7,408 nt of DNA from Candidatus Zymogenus sp. (GCA_030613285.1 JAUWME010000102.1:1-7408), one strand, 5' to 3'; counted from the stretch's first letter, positions 1-6,083 are shown. Program-made: numbers and translations. Notes: generated by a model from the sequence alone, not told the origin.

Positions 1-1041
1 CCTAAACCCCCTTAACGGCTCCCTGGGGTTGTTGGCAAGCTCTTTGTTGAAAGCGCACTGGAGCCGGGCGTAGTAAAGGCCCGCCTTCATCAAAAGGGCC
101 TGCTTTGTTGCAGAATAGCTGGAGAAGCTGTCCCGACGAATAAACTTTTTGTTAAACCCGCGGGTAAATCCATTGTAGTCAGAGGTTGCCCCATCAGGGT
201 CAACCACTGCCTTTGCTGCAATCCTCCCCGATATTATCGCTCCGACAATTCCGTAGCCCCAAAAAGGCTCGATCATCCCAGAAAGTGTCCCGGCAAGGAT
301 TAAATTTCCAGAGAAGAGCTTCGGCTCTGCAGGCACGCACATATCGACCTTTCGCCAAGGCTCCGGGTAGCTCCCCATACCTAATGAGTCGAGGACATTC
401 TCGTAGGCTGTTTTATCACTATCCTTTAATTGATGATGAGAAAAAAGAAGGGAGTAGTCAAGCCCATTGGCCTGGGCTGTGTAGGCGTAATCGACGGTGT
501 ATGGCCCCATGTAGATGTTCCCGGTGGCGGTTTTATCGGCAATCTCCCGAAAAGACCACCAGCCATAAATCTTTCTGTGAGAAATGCCGAAGGTCTCGTA
601 TCCGTCGGGGTTTAGGCCCGTGGCGACAATTGTGCCGGGCTTGAGGTTTGAAAAATCAACCCTTTTTCCAAACTCAAAATTTACCCCGGCATCCTTTGCA
701 ATCCTGAAAAGGTGGTTGTCAATGGAAGAAGGTCTTGGCCCCCGTTCGATGCAATATGCGGTGTTGTGGTTTACGTAAGCCGGGAATTTTAGAACCTTCT
801 TTTTGGAATAGAAGATAGGGTAGGGGTCGCACTTAATAAATGCCTCTTTGAGATCGATGCCGACGTAATCCAGAAGCTCCGGAAGCTGGCACGGGGTTGT
901 ATGAACGGATGGGTGGAGCTTTGGCGATCCCCCGATCCCTTTTTCTGCCTCAGTGATAATGACTTTGTATCCTTCACGAGCCAAGAGTATCCCTGCCGTC
1001 ATCCCAGAAAGGCCCGCACCAACGATATTTATATCTTTCAT
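1..1041 (-). CDS. FAD-dependent oxidoreductase, geranylgeranyl-reductase-like (3' end outside window)
   Basis: An open frame of 347 codons starts with ATG at 1041 and has no stop before the left edge, so the C-terminus is missing. The N-terminus is a Rossmann FAD-binding fold: GAGLSG at residues 8-13 fits GxGxxG, and an acidic residue (E31) ends the second strand, where the adenosine ribose is normally held. ATGLNPDG (140-147) resembles the family's 'ATG' motif. Residues 248-277 (AGTLSGMIEPFWGYGIVGA, then SGRIAA) match the second FAD-contact motif of geranylgeranyl-reductase-type flavoproteins. The Asp usually found in that motif (GDAAG) is Thr252 here. Members reduce isoprenoid double bonds or act as uncharacterised monooxygenase-like enzymes; the substrate here is unknown. 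The gene follows the 1069-2289 hydrolase by 27 bp on the same strand, so it is probably cotranscribed. No convincing Shine-Dalgarno precedes the ATG. The start is supported because the Rossmann motif begins at residue 4. Confidence 0.85.
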   Translation of the reverse strand, partial: MKDINIVGAGLSGMTAGILLAREGYKVIITEAEKGIGGSPKLHPSVHTTPCQLPELLDYVGIDLKEAFIKCDPYPIFYSKKKVLKFPAYVNHNTAYCIERGPRPSSIDNHLFRIAKDAGVNFEFGKRVDFSNLKPGTIVATGLNPDGYETFGISHRKIYGWWSFREIADKTATGNIYMGPYTVDYAYTAQANGLDYSLLFSHHQLKDSDKTAYENVLDSLGMGSYPEPWRKVDMCVPAEPKLFSGNLILAGTLSGMIEPFWGYGIVGAIISGRIAAKAVVDPDGATSDYNGFTRGFNKKFIRRDSFSSYSATKQALLMKAGLYYARLQCAFNKELANNPREPLRGFR

Positions 1042-1068
1042 AACCACACCAAATTTCAAATATACAAG

Positions 1069-2289
1069 TTATTCTTTACTCTCATTCAGCTCTTCGCCAA
1101 TCCACATGAGGATTTCATCGATGTGGTTCTTTACAAAGTCAGAGTTGTGCCGACCGCCGGGGATTATTACATCTTCGGTTTTGACACTTGCGCCCGCATT
1201 TTCAAGGAGAGGTAAGAGGATCGGGACATGGGCGTCGAAATTAAAATCGTCCTTGTCTCCAACGATGATGTAGTAGCTTTGCCCGTTGAGACTATTTCCG
1301 GCTCCACTGATTATCTCAACAGGATTTACTGACATGATCCTCTCCCAAACTGGCTTGTCTTCGTTCCAGACATCACCCGGAATCTTATCGCTGTCAAACA
1401 CAAAATTATAGATCCACTCCTCGGTTATACCAAATAATCCACCCATGACTGCTCCATTCACAACCCTATTTGGGTTGTCATTATCGATGAGGGCGTAATT
1501 TTCGGCGTCATAGTCAGCGAGTTTGTTGCCACCGATTCCATACCTAAGGTCAGCAGCGGGGAAGATAGGCACAAGGATGTGGGAAAAGTTTGGGTGAGTT
1601 ACTGCGTAGTAGATGGTTCCAAATCCTCCCATGGAGCTTCCCATCATGACGATACCATCGGGGTCTGTGCGGACGTTGAAGGTTGAAAAGACGAAGGGTA
1701 CAATTTCCTTGAAGAAATGGTCTTCGAAACGTCCGAGGTTGCTGTTGATATAGAAACTTCCACCCCTCTCGTCATATTTTGTTTTGGGGTTGTCGCTGCT
1801 GTCGCCGGAGATTGAAAAATCGGGAAAGACAATAACGGCCGGTGGGATAACACCATCTTTTATGGCTTGCTCTAATGGGTCGATGAGGAGACTTGCCCAC
1901 GATTGTCCCCTTCCTGCAAATCCGTGAAGAGCAAATATCACGGGGTACGGTTTCCCTCCTTTTTTGTATCCCGGCGGCAGATAGACGATGAGGGGTCTGT
2001 CTTTTCTGAGGACCATGCTGTAGATTGGATCGTATTTTGTTGTGGAGTTACCTATTGGCAACAGCGGGTCGTCGCTGCTCATATAGACCATGAGTTTCCC
2101 CTCGCCTTCATATACAGGGATTGTGTCTTCCCAGGGGGCGAACTTGTTGATTAGGGGAAGTGGAAGGGGAATAGGGCGTTTTATCAAACAGATTATGAAG
2201 AGTATAACGAGAGCAAAGAGGAAAAGAAGGGCGACACCAACGCCGATTCTGACTATTGAGCTTTTTATTGATTTACTTTCTTGTGTCAT
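1069..2289 (-). CDS. Membrane-anchored alpha/beta-hydrolase (putative esterase), paralogue 1
   Basis: A 406-residue protein. Residues 13-36 form one strong hydrophobic helix preceded by Lys/Arg, with no lipobox, so an N-in anchor with the enzyme outside the cytoplasmic membrane is likely. A proline-rich tether follows (KRPIPLPLPL, 37-46). The catalytic part resembles the 'putative esterase' (esterase D/enterochelin esterase) group of alpha/beta-hydrolases: DRPLIVYLPPGY (97-108), oxyanion-type LHGFAGRGQSW (121-131), nucleophile elbow GSSMGG with Ser219, an acid candidate in GDKDDFNFD (344-352), and His381 in GGRH. The order Ser-Asp-His is canonical. The protein is longer than simple esterases of this group because of the anchor and the block around 271-327. 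It is closely similar along its length to the product of 2468-3700. A GGGAGAA Shine-Dalgarno ending 6-7 nt before the ATG supports the start. Substrate unknown; an ester of lipid, sugar or peptidoglycan origin are all possible. Confidence 0.88.
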   Translation of the reverse strand: MTQESKSIKSSIVRIGVGVALLFLFALVILFIICLIKRPIPLPLPLINKFAPWEDTIPVYEGEGKLMVYMSSDDPLLPIGNSTTKYDPIYSMVLRKDRPLIVYLPPGYKKGGKPYPVIFALHGFAGRGQSWASLLIDPLEQAIKDGVIPPAVIVFPDFSISGDSSDNPKTKYDERGGSFYINSNLGRFEDHFFKEIVPFVFSTFNVRTDPDGIVMMGSSMGGFGTIYYAVTHPNFSHILVPIFPAADLRYGIGGNKLADYDAENYALIDNDNPNRVVNGAVMGGLFGITEEWIYNFVFDSDKIPGDVWNEDKPVWERIMSVNPVEIISGAGNSLNGQSYYIIVGDKDDFNFDAHVPILLPLLENAGASVKTEDVIIPGGRHNSDFVKNHIDEILMWIGEELNESKE

Positions 2290-2294
2290 TTTGG

Positions 2295-2301
2295 TTCTCC
2301 C
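2295..2301 (-). promoter_or_regulatory. Ribosome binding site of hydrolase paralogue 1
   Basis: GGGAGAA on the minus strand ends 5 nt before the ATG at 2289. It fixes the start and shows that this gene has its own translation signal after the 178-bp gap from the upstream paralogue. I see no convincing sigma-70 promoter in that gap, which otherwise holds only AT-rich sequence. Confidence 0.7.
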
Positions 2302-2467
2302 AAAAAGTTAGTATTATGATATTGAAGTGCGCACTGTTAAAATGCGTGTTATAGAACTGATATTAAAGTAAAGCGCGATACAAATTTTAAATATTGTATA
2401 GACCTTGAAACCAAAACCAAACGGCAACCAAAATAGATAGTCTAACTGGTCGAAACAAAGTGTCCGT

Positions 2468-3700
2468 TCAGTCACCAAGCTCTGTACCGAGCCATAAGAT
2501 GATATTATCGATGTTATCAACCACAAACTTTTTGTCGTGACGACCACCTTCGATGATATTCTCTTTTGGATAAACCTTTGCACCGGCCTTAATTAGGCGG
2601 GGCACAAGGATGGGCATATACGCATCTGAGTTAAAGTCGTCTTTGCTTCCCGCTATGATGTAGTAGCTCTGTTTAGAGAGATTGGGTGGGTGATTTTCAA
2701 GTGTCTCCACAGGATTTACCGCCATAAGGCGTTTCCAAACTGGTTGGTCTTCCTCCCACAATTTACCGGGAAGTTTATCGCTGTCGAAAACGGCGTAGTA
2801 CATCCACTCTTCGGTAATTCCGAAAAGTCCGCCGAAGATGGAATCATTTACTATCCTGTTGGGATTGTCTGATGTAATTGGTTCGTATTTACTTGGATCA
2901 TAGTCAGCCATTCTGTCCCCGGCGATGCTGTAACGGGTGTCCGCAGAGGGGTATATAAGAACAAGGTTGTTGGAGAGTTTAGGGTGTTTCAGGGCGTAGT
3001 AGAGGACGCCGAAGCCACCCATGGAATTTCCTATCATGGCGATTGAGTCGGGATTTGTGCTTACGTTAAAGTTTGAAAAGACAAATGGGATAATCTCCCG
3101 AATGAAGTGAGCTTCAAAACGTCCGAGGTTGCTGTTTACGTATCTGCTTCCCCGCCTGTCATCGTAGGGGGTTTTTGGATCGTCGGTTCCGTCTCCTGAT
3201 ATGGAGAAATCAACAGACACGATTACTGTTGGAGGCATCGTTCCTTTTTCAAAAGCTGACTCCATTGGCCCAACCAAATGCCTAATCCAGCTCTGGGCCC
3301 TGCCGCCGTTTCCGTGAAGGGCGATTAGGAGAGGATATTCATTGCCTTTCTCATCGTATCCCGGTGGGAGGTAGACAATTAGAGGACGGTCTTGGCCAAG
3401 GATTATGCTGTAAAGGGGTTCCCGTATTTCCACAGAAGTCCCTTTTGGGAGTACCGCCTCGTCACCCATGTAGGCGATGAGCTTTCCTTCTCCAACGTAT
3501 GTTATGTCACCGGACTCCCAGGGGACGCCACTGTCAACAATATGTGGGGGTAGGGGGACAGGGTGTTTTATCCACCCTATTATTAGAAGGAGAATAAGCA
3601 TAATGATAAGGACTATGGGGATTCCTATTACGATTCTGATTACTGAGCTTGTTAATGAACTCTTTGGCTGGTTTTTCGAAGATTTCTTATTTTGTGACAT
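2468..3700 (-). CDS. Membrane-anchored alpha/beta-hydrolase (putative esterase), paralogue 2
   Basis: A 410-residue protein with the same layout as the product of 1069-2289. It has a Lys/Ser-rich cytoplasmic tip (1-18), a transmembrane helix (about 21-43), a proline-rich tether (HPVPLPP, 46-52), then an alpha/beta-hydrolase domain. Visible motifs are DRPLIVYLPPGY (104-115), LHGNGGRAQSW (128-138), the elbow GNSMGG with nucleophile Ser226, acid candidates in GSKDDFNSD (351-359), and His388 in GGRH. Long stretches are identical or nearly so to the neighbour, for example NSNLGRF, GGLFGITEEW and VNPVE, so the pair arose by tandem duplication. Divergence is spread evenly and both catalytic sets are intact, so both are probably active. 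An AAGGAAG Shine-Dalgarno lies 7 nt before the ATG. It is the first gene of the leftward cluster, behind a candidate promoter at 3732-3759. Substrate unknown. Confidence 0.88.
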   Translation of the reverse strand: MSQNKKSSKNQPKSSLTSSVIRIVIGIPIVLIIMLILLLIIGWIKHPVPLPPHIVDSGVPWESGDITYVGEGKLIAYMGDEAVLPKGTSVEIREPLYSIILGQDRPLIVYLPPGYDEKGNEYPLLIALHGNGGRAQSWIRHLVGPMESAFEKGTMPPTVIVSVDFSISGDGTDDPKTPYDDRRGSRYVNSNLGRFEAHFIREIIPFVFSNFNVSTNPDSIAMIGNSMGGFGVLYYALKHPKLSNNLVLIYPSADTRYSIAGDRMADYDPSKYEPITSDNPNRIVNDSIFGGLFGITEEWMYYAVFDSDKLPGKLWEEDQPVWKRLMAVNPVETLENHPPNLSKQSYYIIAGSKDDFNSDAYMPILVPRLIKAGAKVYPKENIIEGGRHDKKFVVDNIDNIILWLGTELGD

Positions 3701-3707
3701 TTTTCAA

Positions 3708-3714
3708 CTTCCTT
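3708..3714 (-). promoter_or_regulatory. Ribosome binding site of hydrolase paralogue 2
   Basis: AAGGAAG on the minus strand, 7 nt before the ATG at 3700. It supports the chosen start and the positively charged cytoplasmic tip of the anchor. Confidence 0.65.
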
Positions 3715-3731
3715 TTTATAACCATGAATAT

Positions 3732-3759
3732 AGTCTACATTAAGTTACAAAAAAGTCAA
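3732..3759 (-). promoter_or_regulatory. Candidate sigma-70 promoter for the leftward hydrolase/oxidoreductase cluster
   Basis: On the minus strand TTGACT (3754-3759, 5 of 6 consensus) is followed after 16 bp by TAGACT (3732-3737, 4 of 6). The -10 lies 31 bp from the start codon. An alternative -10, TATATT (3727-3732), would need a 21-bp spacer and is less likely. The surrounding 3715-3840 stretch is AT-rich, as expected for a promoter region. Judged by eye only. Confidence 0.45.
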
Positions 3760-3843
3760 TGGAATTGTTTCGATTTGTAGTTGCGGAAAATTGAGAGAGT
3801 AGTTATAATTTAAAAGAATCATAAGAACATTATTTATCATTCC

Positions 3844-3859
3844 CCCTTTAATGTCATTC
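3844..3859 (+). repeat. 16-bp direct repeat, left copy flanking the amidohydrolase gene
   Basis: CCCTTTAATGTCATTC here is identical to 4984-4999 on the other side of the amidohydrolase gene, about 1.14 kb away. Its right half is the start of the TGTCATTCC repeat family; the CCCTTTAA part is outside the usual repeat core. Confidence 0.7.
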
Positions 3860-3920
3860 CCTTGGAAAACGGGAATCCAGTGGATATCATTCTGGATCCC
3901 CAGTCAAGCTGAGGATGACA
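3852..3920. repeat. Dispersed hairpin repeat element A (TGTCAT-ended)
   Basis: The element opens with TGTCATTCCC and closes with GAGGATGACA, so its ends are imperfect inverted repeats. It contains two hairpins. One is ATTCCC (3856-3861) pairing with GGGAAT (3871-3876). The other is ATCCCCAG (3896-3903) pairing with CTGAGGAT (3909-3916) with one mismatch. The GGGAATCCAG and CTGGATCCCC pieces are typical of dispersed palindromic repeats in environmental bacterial genomes, and the ATTCCC-N-GGGAAT core is similar to neisserial dRS3. It lies between divergently transcribed genes. Confidence 0.7.
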
Positions 3921-3931
3921 GAACAGTTATT

Positions 3932-4038
3932 TGTCATTCTCGCGAAAGCGGGAATCCAGGCTAATATAAAATCATATTGTTATTCTCTTGGAAAGTGGGA
4001 ACATTATTCTGGATCCCTTTGTCTCGCTGAGGATGACA
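3932..4038. repeat. Dispersed hairpin repeat element B (TGTCAT-ended)
   Basis: It begins with TGTCATTCTC and ends with GAGGATGACA, the same ends as element A, 11 bp after A stops. The first hairpin is an 8-bp stem, ATTCTCGC (3936-3943) with GCGGGAAT (3948-3955), closed by a GAAA tetraloop. A second, decayed copy (ATTCTC...GGGAAC, 3971-3991) follows, then a CTGGATCC...GAGGATGACA half. It ends 45 bp before the amidohydrolase start, so it could affect that gene's leader. Confidence 0.7.
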
Positions 4039-4072
4039 CAATTTTAAACTTTTTGGAGTAGACTTTTGTAAT

Positions 4073-4079
4073 GGGAGGT
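4073..4079 (+). promoter_or_regulatory. Ribosome binding site of the amidohydrolase gene
   Basis: GGGAGGT, a near-perfect Shine-Dalgarno, lies 4 nt before the ATG at 4084. It fixes the start, which places the metal-binding HxH motif at residues 6-8, as is usual for the family. Confidence 0.8.
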
Positions 4080-4083
4080 AGAA

Positions 4084-4950
4084 ATGATAATCGATATGCA
4101 TACTCACCCGTTCTGTAAGGACGTTACAATAATGCCGGGGTTTGCTGAAGCAGCAGAAAGGATGTACGGTGATATGGTCGATAAGGATCGTTTTAAGAAT
4201 ATCGCTGCCATGTTCCAGTACGTCTTTACTCAGCGAAATATCGGGGATATTATTAAGGAAATGGACGATGCTGGTGTGGATAAGGCCGTTATTGTAGCGG
4301 CGGACTACACAACGGCCTATAATGTCGTTGCAGTAACCAACGAGGACGTGGGACAGTTGGCTTCTGATTACCCTGATAGGTTAATACCTTTTGCGAGCGT
4401 CGACCCTTCCATGGGAAGAGCCGCCATCGATAGATTAATCCAAGCAGTGAAGGATCTCGGATGTGTAGGTTTGAAGCTGGTGGCTCCTCTGCAGCTCTTC
4501 GATTTTTCTGACCCAAAGTTTTACCCCCTATGGGAGACAGCCCTGAACCTTGACATCATTGTCTGGACGCACACCGCCCACCAGCTTTCGACTCCGGGGT
4601 CGGAAGCCCGCCTTGGGCACCCGATGTTGGTTGAGCCTGTCGCCCTGAAATACCCTAATCTCAAGATAGTTTTGGGACACTGCGGTTTCCCTTGGATTTG
4701 GGAGACGTGGTCTATGGTTGTCAGGCATCCCAACGTCTATGTTGACATCTCGGCATATCCCAATATGTATGACTATTTCCCCTGGGAGGCATACTCGCGG
4801 TTTGAGGCAGAGGGTAAGGTACTCTTTGCTACGGACAATCCCATAAAGGGTTTTACAGAGACCCTTGATGCCCTTAATGGCGTTGATATATCAGACGAGT
4901 TTAAAGCAAAGATAAAAGGCGAGAACGCAGTGGGGCTGTTGGGTATTTAG
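4084..4950 (+). CDS. Amidohydrolase family 2 metal-dependent hydrolase/decarboxylase (ACMSD-like)
   Basis: A complete 288-residue TIM-barrel enzyme of the usual length for amidohydrolase family 2 (PF04909). The metal ligands are in their expected places: H6 and H8 in DMHTH, H163 in WTHTAH, and D251 in FATDNP. H199 in GHCGFPW is the expected catalytic histidine, and GLKL (129-132) marks the strand with the family's conserved Lys. ACMSD, gamma-resorcylate decarboxylase and several lactonases share this set. The family does hydrolysis or non-oxidative decarboxylation of cyclic or aromatic carboxylates with Zn or Mn; the exact substrate cannot be read here. No signal peptide, so cytosolic. It is a single-gene unit, divergent from the hydrolase cluster and isolated by repeat-rich spacers. 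An identical 16-bp sequence flanks it on both sides. Confidence 0.9.
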   Translation: MIIDMHTHPFCKDVTIMPGFAEAAERMYGDMVDKDRFKNIAAMFQYVFTQRNIGDIIKEMDDAGVDKAVIVAADYTTAYNVVAVTNEDVGQLASDYPDRLIPFASVDPSMGRAAIDRLIQAVKDLGCVGLKLVAPLQLFDFSDPKFYPLWETALNLDIIVWTHTAHQLSTPGSEARLGHPMLVEPVALKYPNLKIVLGHCGFPWIWETWSMVVRHPNVYVDISAYPNMYDYFPWEAYSRFEAEGKVLFATDNPIKGFTETLDALNGVDISDEFKAKIKGENAVGLLGI

Positions 4951-4983
4951 CTCCTTCTTTTGAAGAAACTCGGCTGGGTGGCT

Positions 4984-4999
4984 CCCTTTAATGTCATTC
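4984..4999 (+). repeat. 16-bp direct repeat, right copy flanking the amidohydrolase gene
   Basis: CCCTTTAATGTCATTC, identical to 3844-3859, starts 34 bp after the amidohydrolase stop. Here it runs into the second repeat family (4992-5026) rather than into a TGTCATTCCC hairpin element. Confidence 0.7.
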
Positions 5000-5026
5000 A
5001 AGAGGAGCATTAGCGACAAAGCAATC
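4992..5026 (+). repeat. Dispersed repeat family 2, copy 1
   Basis: A 35-bp sequence that begins TGTCATTC, contains TTAGCGACAAAGCAATC, and matches 5191-5225 at 32 of 35 positions. It resembles the 'TGTCATTGCGAGGAGC...GACAAAGCAATCTC' dispersed repeats seen in many environmental bacterial genomes. That family resemblance is from memory; the local duplication is seen directly. Confidence 0.7.
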
Positions 5027-5073
5027 TCGATATGCTATTTTTTTGGTTTTTATGGAAAGGGAATCCATTATTC

Positions 5074-5164
5074 TGTCATTCCCAACTTGATTGGGAATCC
5101 AGAATTGATATCCAATGGATTCCCCCCCTTTTTCAAGGGGGCAGGCTTTTTCGAGGGAATGACA
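5074..5164. repeat. Dispersed hairpin repeat element C with perfect 10-bp inverted ends
   Basis: The ends are TGTCATTCCC (5074-5083) and its exact reverse complement GGGAATGACA (5155-5164). Inside are two perfect hairpins: ATTCCCAA (5078-5085) with TTGGGAAT (5091-5098), and CCCCCTT (5124-5130) with AAGGGGG (5135-5141). The 91-bp size, terminal inverted repeats and absence of coding suggest a small non-autonomous element or a REP-type doublet. A stray GGGAATCCA at 5059-5067 may be a remnant of another copy. Confidence 0.7.
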
Positions 5165-5190
5165 AATAGAATTGAAAAATTCGAAAAGGC

Positions 5191-5225
5191 TGTCATTGAA
5201 GAAGAGCGTTAGCGACAAAGCAATC
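5191..5225 (+). repeat. Dispersed repeat family 2, copy 2
   Basis: A direct repeat of 4992-5026 with three substitutions, ending GACAAAGCAATC. The two copies bracket element C, giving a nested repeat block from 4992 to 5225. Confidence 0.7.
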
Positions 5226-5240
5226 GGGTTGTATGTAGGC

Positions 5241-5264
5241 AACAAGGGGCTTAAGCCCCTTGTT
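5241..5264 (+). terminator. Strong hairpin, probable terminator of the amidohydrolase transcript
   Basis: A perfectly self-complementary 24-base palindrome: AACAAGGGGC, a 4-nt TTAA loop, and GCCCCTTGTT. The right arm runs directly into TTAT, so the U-tract is short. It is the only strong terminator-like hairpin on the plus strand between the amidohydrolase and the bactofilin, although 290 bp past the amidohydrolase stop. Confidence 0.55.
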
Positions 5265-5516
5265 TTATAGTGAAACAATCGCGTCGTGCCTACCCCTATC
5301 ATTTGTCTTGTACAGCAACCTCAATATGTTTTCGGATGTTGGCGGGGCAGGGGGAGTAGTGCTATCCTCCGAAAAAGATTTCTGATTTCAGCGCAATATT
5401 TTCCATTGTGTATGGTCAACTTATTGCAATCTCTGTTGTTAACTGCATTCTAATCTAATAGTTGAAGTATTTTCTACTATTTTCCCCATTTATTTCTAAA
5501 CAAACTCAACTATTTC
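5265..5516. other. Non-coding spacer, nothing recognised
   Basis: This 252-bp part of the 640-bp gap between the amidohydrolase and bactofilin genes has stops in all useful frames, no RBS-led ORF and no clear repeat. The 5385-5516 part is AT-rich and leads into the bactofilin promoter. Confidence 0.5.
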
Positions 5517-5545
5517 TTGACAAAGCACATTATTTGTTATACCCT
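5517..5545 (+). promoter_or_regulatory. Candidate sigma-70 promoter of the bactofilin gene
   Basis: A perfect TTGACA (5517-5522) is followed by TATACC (5538-5543, spacer 15) or TACCCT (5540-5545, spacer 17). The -10 is imperfect at either spacing. Transcription would start about 35-40 nt before the ATG at 5591, giving a short leader that contains the two CAACC motifs at 5551 and 5564. Confidence 0.5.
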
Positions 5546-5550
5546 ATTCC

Positions 5551-5573
5551 CAACCAGTAATCTCAACCAATAA
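5551..5573 (+). promoter_or_regulatory. Paired CAACC motif in the bactofilin leader
   Basis: CAACC occurs at 5551-5555 and 5564-5568, exactly 13 bp apart, and the second copy extends to TCAACCAATAA (5563-5573). The same 11-mer and the same 13-bp pairing occur at 6403-6425 before the nitrilase-family gene. It lies just upstream of the AGGAG Shine-Dalgarno. Function unknown. Confidence 0.4.
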
Positions 5574-5577
5574 TTAC

Positions 5578-5582
5578 AGGAG
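5578..5582 (+). promoter_or_regulatory. Ribosome binding site of the bactofilin gene
   Basis: AGGAG, 8 nt before the ATG at 5591, supports that start. Confidence 0.7.
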
Positions 5583-5590
5583 TTCATTAC

Positions 5591-6076
5591 ATGGGAATAT
5601 TCGATAAAAAAGGAACCAGTACCACAGGAAGTGCTGGCAAGGCGGCACCGCAACCGTCCTATATAAATTCTACAAGCGGTCTTGATTGCGATTGCTACAT
5701 CGCTGAAGGTATCACTGTTGAAGGAAAAATATCGGGAAACAGGAGCGTGGGCATCGACGGAAACATTGAAGGAGAAATAAATATATCTGCTAAAGTTGTC
5801 ATAGGAGAAAATGGGGAATTTAAAGGCAACATCTTTGCCGATGATGTGGAAATCTCCGGCAAAGTAAATGGAAATATTACCGCTGATAATTTCCTGAAAG
5901 CACACCCTACAGGACAAATCGTCGGTGATATCGAAGCAGCACGCCTTGTCATCGAAGACGGCGCAATCTTCGAAGGAAACATCACCATGACCAAAAAGAA
6001 AAAAATACAAACCGAGATCACATCAGCCCCAGTCATTAACAACGTCATTGAACCATCAGAAGAGCCTGCCCTGTAA
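5591..6076 (+). CDS. Bactofilin family polymer-forming cytoskeletal protein
   Basis: A 161-residue protein of typical bactofilin length. The organisation is a short polar, flexible N-terminus (1-35), a central bactofilin domain (PF04519, about 36-133), and a Lys-rich then Glu/Pro-containing tail (134-161). The core shows the family's repeating short beta-strand pattern of a right-handed beta-helix, with regular Gly and Ile/Val steps such as ITVEGKISGN, VGIDGNIEGEI, GEFKGNIFADDVEISGKVNGNI and GQIVGDIEAARLVIEDGAIFEGNI. Bactofilins polymerise without nucleotide into filaments that scaffold cell-wall enzymes, polar proteins or chromosome-partition factors, often at the membrane. No transmembrane segment is present. 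It is often next to an M23 peptidase; here it stands alone with its own promoter and RBS, so its partner is not visible. It is followed by an unusual degenerate repeat array. Confidence 0.92.
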   Translation: MGIFDKKGTSTTGSAGKAAPQPSYINSTSGLDCDCYIAEGITVEGKISGNRSVGIDGNIEGEINISAKVVIGENGEFKGNIFADDVEISGKVNGNITADNFLKAHPTGQIVGDIEAARLVIEDGAIFEGNITMTKKKKIQTEITSAPVINNVIEPSEEPAL

Positions 6077-6083
6077 TTCATGA

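Noticed and set aside
186..644. 152-codon plus-strand ORF at the left end
   Set aside because: It lies antisense to the flavoprotein, which has clear FAD motifs; the product is Arg/Ser/Pro-rich with no recognisable fold.
2314..2583. 89-codon minus-strand ORF between the two hydrolase genes
   Set aside because: It overlaps the 3' end of paralogue 2 out of frame and shows no RBS or recognisable protein motif.
4955..4967. Small hairpin just after the amidohydrolase stop as a terminator
   Set aside because: TTCTT with AAGAA gives only a 5-bp AT-rich stem and no T-run follows.
4991..5302. 73- and 102-codon ORFs within the repeat block
   Set aside because: Both are made of dispersed repeat sequence and lack RBS or family motifs.
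5537..6010. 157-codon minus-strand ORF over the bactofilin gene
   Set aside because: It is a shadow of the bactofilin frame, with no RBS, low-complexity Cys/Phe/Ser-rich content and no family motif.
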